Positions 1 to 6,200 of a stretch of 6,716 bases of DNA are shown here, piece after piece. Location: positions 1 through 6,716 of the forward strand of contig JBCCFC010000762.1 in NCBI GenBank assembly GCA_039029935.1, written 5' to 3'. The notes beneath the pieces were generated by a model, which searched no databases, was not told the origin of the DNA, and saw nothing but the letters and a program-made list of their open reading frames with translations. Numbering within the stretch: the stretch's first letter is position 1; each line of letters starts with the position of its first letter. Origin of the DNA: G039029935 sp039029935. GTDB lineage: Bacteria > Chloroflexota > Anaerolineae > Caldilineales > Caldilineaceae. The position numbers were made by a program, and so were the translations under genes.

Positions 1-47
1 AACTATCAACTATTAACTATTAACTATCAACTATTAACTATTAACTA
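1..47. repeat. Heptamer tandem repeat (AACTATY) upstream of the giant gene
   Basis: Six perfect 7-base units plus a partial seventh: AACTATC, AACTATT, AACTATT, then the same three again, then AACTA. The last base of each unit follows C,T,T,C,T,T, so there is also a 21-base period. The array starts at the window edge and so probably extends further left. It ends 24 bases before the start codon, within the probable leader or promoter region. Heptamer repeats of this kind are known near genes in filamentous cyanobacteria and large sulfur bacteria. No function can be assigned from the sequence. Confidence 0.9.
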
Positions 48-54
48 AAATAAT

Positions 55-60
55 AAAGGA
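55..60 (+). promoter_or_regulatory. Shine-Dalgarno-like ribosome binding site
   Basis: AAAGGA lies 11 bases before ATG 72, a slightly long but workable spacing. It supports the ATG at 72 over the in-frame ATG at 96 (codon 9), which would be 35 bases away. The surrounding leader is AT-rich; no convincing -35/-10 pair was found in the 71 bases available. Confidence 0.6.
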
Positions 61-71
61 TTCAGTATCGA

Positions 72-272
72 ATGACAACAAGTAGAAACAGGTTCATGCA
101 TAGTGGTCCGGCAGATGGACAGCCGCCGAGTCGCGGGGCATGGGTGAACAGGAACAACAATCAAACATGGGGATGGCGAACACGCACCCCACGAGTGATG
201 GCGGTGACGTTATTGACGGTGCTTGCCATCATGTTCAGCATGATCACGCCACCGACCCCGCAAGCACATGCC
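72..272 (+). other. Sec-type signal peptide with extended N-region
   Basis: Residues 1-41 form an unusually long polar N-region rich in Arg, Asn and Gln, with Arg at 36, 38 and 41 just before the membrane segment. Residues 42-58 form a hydrophobic core (VMAVTLLTVLAIMFSMI). A Pro-rich stretch leads to A65-H66-A67, a good AxA signal peptidase I site, with cleavage predicted before Q68. There is no twin-arginine motif and no lipobox Cys at the cleavage site. Extended N-regions occur in large exported adhesins and autotransporters, but this one does not match their conserved motif as I know it. The Met at codon 43 would remove the positive charges and is a poor alternative start; Met 9 is possible. 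Confidence 0.82.
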
Positions 273-3200
273 CAGACACAGGACTTGGAGGCATGTCTCG
301 GTCTGGGCCTCGCCTCGGTTGTGCCCTCACCAGACAACAGTTTGACATTGACCCTCACCAGTGGAAAGGCGATTCAATTGGGACGCACAGGTCTCGCCAA
401 TTATGACGCCTTTACGACAACCGGGACGAGCGGAGGGACGCTTGATGGCATCATTGATGTAGCGGCTCTGGACGCCAACCCTGCACGTGGCTTTGCGGCC
501 TATCATTTCACAGACAGCACAGGCACTGACTTTACAATCTCCGAAGGGGATGATGGGAGCCATTGGATTGTCCGTGCCAACGGCGATGTCATCAATATTC
601 CGAGAGATGTGTCGGGGCTAGATGTGTTCACGACGTCTGGTATAAGCGGGGGCACAGCGGATGGCATCATTGATGTAGCGGCTTTAGCCGCCAACCCTGC
701 ACGTGGCTTTGGCGTTTATCACTTTGTCGATAGCAGTGGCTCACTTGGTTTTAGTGTGCGTATTTCAGGCGACAACGGCTTGCTCTTGGTCTTAGACAAT
801 GGAAAGGCAATGCAACTCGGTCGAACGGGACTTGCCAATTATGATGTCTTCACCACATCTGGGACCAGTGGTGGAACAGCCGACGGCATCATCGATGTGG
901 CCGCATTGGACGCCAACCCTGCACGTGGGTTTGGTCTCTACCATTTTATCGACAGCATTGGTGCTGGATTTAACATAAACAGTGGTGATGATGGCAGCAC
1001 GTGGATTGTGCGAGATAATGGTGATGTCCTCAATATTCCGCGCAATGTCGCCAATCTGGATGCTTTTACGACATCCGGCACAAGTGGTGGTCCGATTGAT
1101 GGCATCATTGATATTGCTGCCTTAGCCGCCAACCCCAACCGCAGCTTTGGTGTCTATCAGTTTATCGACAGCAGCGGGGGCAATTTTGATGTCTCGCGCT
1201 CTGCGGCCAGCAATAGCTTATTGATTACGCAGGCCAATGGCGATGTTCTGCTGCTGGGGCGCACAGGACTGGCGAATTATGATGCCTATACCACAAGCGG
1301 GACCAGCGGTGGTGCGTTCGATGCCATTATTGATGTTGCGGCCTTGGCCGCCAACCCCAACCGCAGCGGTGGCAATTATACCTTTACTGACAGCACAGGT
1401 GGTCAGTTTTCCGTGTTTGAGGGTGATGATGGTGGCATCTGGGTACTGCGTGACACGGGTGACGTGATCCATATCGGGTACACGGGTATCGGCAACTATG
1501 ATGGCTTTACCACATCTGGCACCAGTGGTGGTGCGCTGGATGGTGTCGTTGATGTCGCTGCCTTAGCCGCCAACCCAGATCGTAGCTTTGCTGTTTACAA
1601 ATTTGTGGATGGCATTGGCAACGCGGGCATCATCGAAACAGCCTTTAATGGCGGGCAGTGTGTTGATACTGATGGTGATGGCGTACCAAATAGCACCGAC
1701 TTGGATGATGACAACGATGGTATTCTTGATACAGTCGAAGAGGCTGTCTGTCCAGCAGGGAACGTTGGCGTGATTCGCGGCGCAGATGATACGGAAGTCT
1801 TCCTTGACTACGCTGATGGCTCTGTGATTTCGATGTACTCGCCTGGGGCGGTCTTGCCAACGTGGGACTCGCTTGATTCAGCGGGTGTTCCCGATAGTGT
1901 CTCTTTTGATGGTGTCATCGATACCGCCAATGTCAGGGCTATCATTGATAATAATAACTTCAGTGTCTTCAATAACAGAGTATACCGTTGGACAAATAGC
2001 ACTGGTGGCTTTTCCATTGACCATAGTGATGATAACTATTATCTTGTCACCCTAGATAATGGTGAAGTGCTCTATCTGTACGATGGTGCCGAGACACAAT
2101 TAGATAGCTTAGACAGTGCAGGTAATACGACAACCACCTACGATGGCATGATTGACATTGCCAATGTAGAGGCAGCGATTAGTAACTACTCTGTGCAGGT
2201 TAACCGATACTACCGTTTTGTTGATAGCAATGGCCGTCCATTTGAGATCATCGCGGGCGATCAGTCTAATGTGTTAATTTCATTGGATGACGGAACCGTG
2301 CTGACGCTCTATTCACCCGGTACTACATTGCCTACATGGGACAGTTTGGACAGTGCTGGCAATACGACAACCAACTATGATGGTGTGATTGACATTACAC
2401 GGCTAGAGGCGGCCATTGATAACAATAACTTTGGTGTCTACAATGACCGACTCTATCGCTTTGTGAACACCGCAGGCGGGGCGTTTACTGTCGAACCTGG
2501 CGATGATAACTATTACATCATCACGTTAGACAATGGGGAATCGCTCTACCTCTATAAACCTGTTTTTTCAACTTGGGACAGCCTAGACAGTGCGGGCAAT
2601 ACGACCACTAACTATGATGGCGTGATTGACATTGCGCGGCTCGAGGCGGTCATTGACAACAATAACTTTGGTGTCTACAACCAACGTCTCTATCGGTACA
2701 TTAATAGTAGCGGAGATGCCTTTGATGTCGATACAGGCGACACCGGGTTTGTGATCATCGAGTTAGCCGATGGAAGCTTTCTGGATGTCTATTCTGCCGG
2801 CGTACTCGCCAATTGGGACAGCTTGGACACGGCGGGGAATATCACCACCAACTATGATGGCGTGATTGACATTGCGCGGCTCGAGGCAGTCGTTGACAAC
2901 AACAACTTCTCTGTCTATAACGGCCGACTCTATCGATATGTCAACAGTTCTGGTGAGCCGTTTGAGCTTGTATTTAGTGACGACAACTACTACATTATTC
3001 AACTGGAAAATGGGGACTCTATTTATCTCTATGCAGAAGTGCAAGCCACGTGGGATAGCTTGACCAGCGCAGGAACTCCAGATAGCGTTACCTTTGATGG
3101 TGTGATTGATGTCGCCCGCATTGAAGCGGCAGTTGCGAACAATAATTTTGCTGTCTATAACAGCCGTATCTATCGTTTTACCGATACCTCGGGTATCAGT

Positions 3201-6200
3201 GGTGCAACGGGTTTAGGTACACCTGCGCCGTGCGACACAGACGGCGACGGCATTCCCAACAGCCTCGACCTCGACTCTGACAACGACGGCATCAACGACG
3301 TTGACGAAGCCGGTGGCACAGACACTGACCGCGACGGTATCGCTGACGGTACCCCAGATGCACAAGGACGACCAGTCCCCGCTGGGCTGGTCCCACCGGA
3401 TGGTGATGCGGACAATGCGCCTGACCCATACGACGTCGATTCAGATGATCCAGATGAGCAGGCAACGGGTGATGGCATCAACGACGACATCGACGGTGGC
3501 GACCAAAATGGTGCCAGCCTGAGCAGCGAAGATGCCAACGGTGACGGTCGCATTGATGACCCCACCGACCCAGATGGCGACGGTATCCTGCTGCCAGCGG
3601 ACAATGTGCCTGCTGAGTTTAAGGATGGACCGCCTTCCTGTCCAGCGAATGCAGGGACACTCACGGCAGTGGCCTCCAATGTTACCCTAAGCGGTGGCTC
3701 GGCGACCATCTCAGCCACACCCAATGGCGACATCGCTGTACCCGCAGGCTATGAGACACTCTATGTCCTCACAAGCGGCGCAGGCTTGGTCATCGAACAG
3801 ACCAGCACGACCCCAAGCTTCACCGTCAACGCGGCAGGCAGCTACACCATCCACACATTGGTGGCCGAAACCAGCGACAACGCTGACCCAGAATTCCTGG
3901 ACCTCAGCATTGTTGCCCCCGGCACGACCACGGGCTTCGATGTCAACGGTCTGCTCCAACAGGGCGGTGGCAGCATCTGTGCTAGCTTAGATGTTGCAGG
4001 CGCACCCATCACAGTCGCTGCACCAAGTACCGACACTGACGGTGACGGCGTACCAGACAGCACTGATTTGGATGATGACAATGATGGAATATTGGATACG
4101 GTTGAAAATGGGTCTGATTTGGAAGCTTGTTTGGGTGTAGGTATTGGACGTACAAGCTGTGGTACCGAGAATCACTTCGCTTTGGGTCTGACCAATGGAG
4201 ATTACTTTATTATTTCCGACTCTGAAGCAAACTTAGACGCCTATCAAACTGGTGGCGGTACAAGTGGTGCGCTCGATGAAGTGATAGAGGTGCAAGGGCT
4301 GACAGACAACATAGGCTCTTTCTTTGCCCCAGCATATCGTGTCTTTGACAGCTCTGGCGGCGACTTCGAAATGATTGGCCTCAATGATGACTACTATGCC
4401 ATTGTTCGGGATAGTGGAGAGGTATTGGTTTTCTCCGATGCTGGAATGACCAGTTTAGATGTACTCGAAGTAGGTGGCGGCGCCAGTGGTGCAACTGATG
4501 AACAGATTGACGTTCAGGCTATCTCTGATAATGTGGGCACCAATCAACTCACCAATATCTTCCGAATCATAGACAGTGGTAGTAGCAGCTTTACAGTTGG
4601 CACTGCACTTGAACAATATGGATATGCTGTCAGAAGCAATGGCGAAGTGCTTTTACTCAATGCTGCTGGGTGGGTTAATTTAGACCCATACGTCGTAGGT
4701 GGAGGAAACAATAGTGTCTTTGACCAGCAAATTGATCTTCAGGCGCTCAGTGATAATTTAGGCTCAACATTTTTGGGCACTGCCAGAATCACCGATAGTG
4801 CTGGAGGAGAACCTGAAGTTTTTAAAACATCAGACTCTTATATAGGTGTCAAGCGATCAAATGGTGAAATTTTCTTAGTGAATACACTAAGTACGTTAGA
4901 CTCTTATGAGCCGGGTGGCGCATTTGATTTCTCTGGTGATGAAATCATAGATATGGCTGGGGTGAATGACCATGTAGGCTCTACCTCTGGGGCTGCATAC
5001 AAGTTTACAGATAGTTCAGGAGGGACTTTTGAGATAAGTGAAATATCTGATGTCAATGCAGTACTCACAAGAGGCAACGGAGAAGTGTATATTATTAATA
5101 CACTATCGACTTTGGATGGTTATCAGGCGGGTGGCGGTACCTCTGGTGCCCTAGATGAAGTGATAGATGTGCAAGGGATTGCCGATAATTATATGGCTTC
5201 TTCTTATGCCGCAACCAGAATATTTGACAGTTCAGGCGGCTCGTTCACCTTTGCTGGTGGAGATGATATCAGATTTTGGCTTATCAGGGATAATGGTGAG
5301 GTATTCACTTTACCTCAGCCGGGTTTCTCCATTTTTGACGCTTATGAAGTTGGTGGTGGGAATAGTGGTCCTGCTAATATTGACATCGATGTTCAAGCGA
5401 TTTCTGACAATATTGGAAACTTCAATTCAGGAAGTTATCTATTTACTGATGCTATCAACGGTGCAGCCGCAGCTGCCACAGCATTCAACAATGGCCTGTG
5501 CCCAGTCCCTGTTGACACAGACGGCGACGGCATCATCAACAGCCTCGACCTCGACAGTGACAACGATGGTATCAACGATGTAGACGAAGCCAATGGCACA
5601 GACACAAATCGCGATGGCTTTGCAGATGGCACACCTGATGCACAGGGGCGACCTGTCCCTGCTGGACTGACGCCACCAGATAGTGACAGTGATGGTGCAG
5701 CCGCCCCATACGATGTCGATTCAGATGACCCAGATGAGCAGGCAATTGGCGATGGCATTAACGACGACATCGACGGTGGCGACCAAAATGGTGCCAACCT
5801 GAGCAGTGAAGATGCCAACGGTGACGGTCGCATTGATGACCCCACCGACCCAGATGGCGATGGTATTCTGTTGCCAGCGGACAATGTACCTGCGGAGTTT
5901 AAGGATGGACCACCAGCCGGACCGACTGTGACAGCCATTGATGACAATTTCACTGGTCAGTCCGCAGGCGGCACAACGCCCAGCGTCCTCACCAATGATG
6001 ACGCCGACGGTACAACGCCAGCCACTGATGCACTGGTGACAACACCAACCGTTGAAAATGATGGTGGGCTTACTGGTGTCACATTCAACCCAGATGGCAC
6101 AGCCAACATTCCAGGCGGTGCTACACCAGCGACCTACAACGTCACCTATGAAATCTGTCTCGAAGCCAACAACAGTGTCTGTGACCAAGGCATCGCCACC

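Noticed and set aside
46..51. TAAAAT as a possible -10 box
   Set aside because: Transcription would start at or in the Shine-Dalgarno sequence, no -35 partner stands out in the heptamer repeat, and such AT-rich hexamers are expected by chance here.
140..406. Plus-strand open frame of 88 codons near the 5' end
   Set aside because: It overlaps the signal peptide and start of array A in another frame, has no Shine-Dalgarno site and no recognisable domain.
402..1660. Regularly spaced identical DNA stretches suggestive of a CRISPR or satellite array
   Set aside because: The repeats are in frame with multiples of three, the differences between copies are largely conservative, and the period is that of a protein repeat unit; there are no spacers.
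1659..1751. Dockerin or EF-hand reading of the Asp-rich DxDxDG motifs
   Set aside because: Dockerins have two 22-residue calcium-loop-helix repeats with a conserved helix; here the motifs run as DTDGDGxPDxxDxDxDxDG chains, which fit TSP3 better.
3170..3733. Minus-strand open frame of 187 codons, with a similar one at 5435-5953
   Set aside because: The two products resemble each other only because they are antisense to the duplicated long TSP3 cassette. They are Ser/Pro-rich low-complexity shadows.
4110..5500. Possible frameshift or pseudogene decay in the AT-rich, divergent array C
   Set aside because: I read every codon through this part: the frame stays open, the repeat motifs stay in register, and the flanking TSP3 cassettes are in the same frame.
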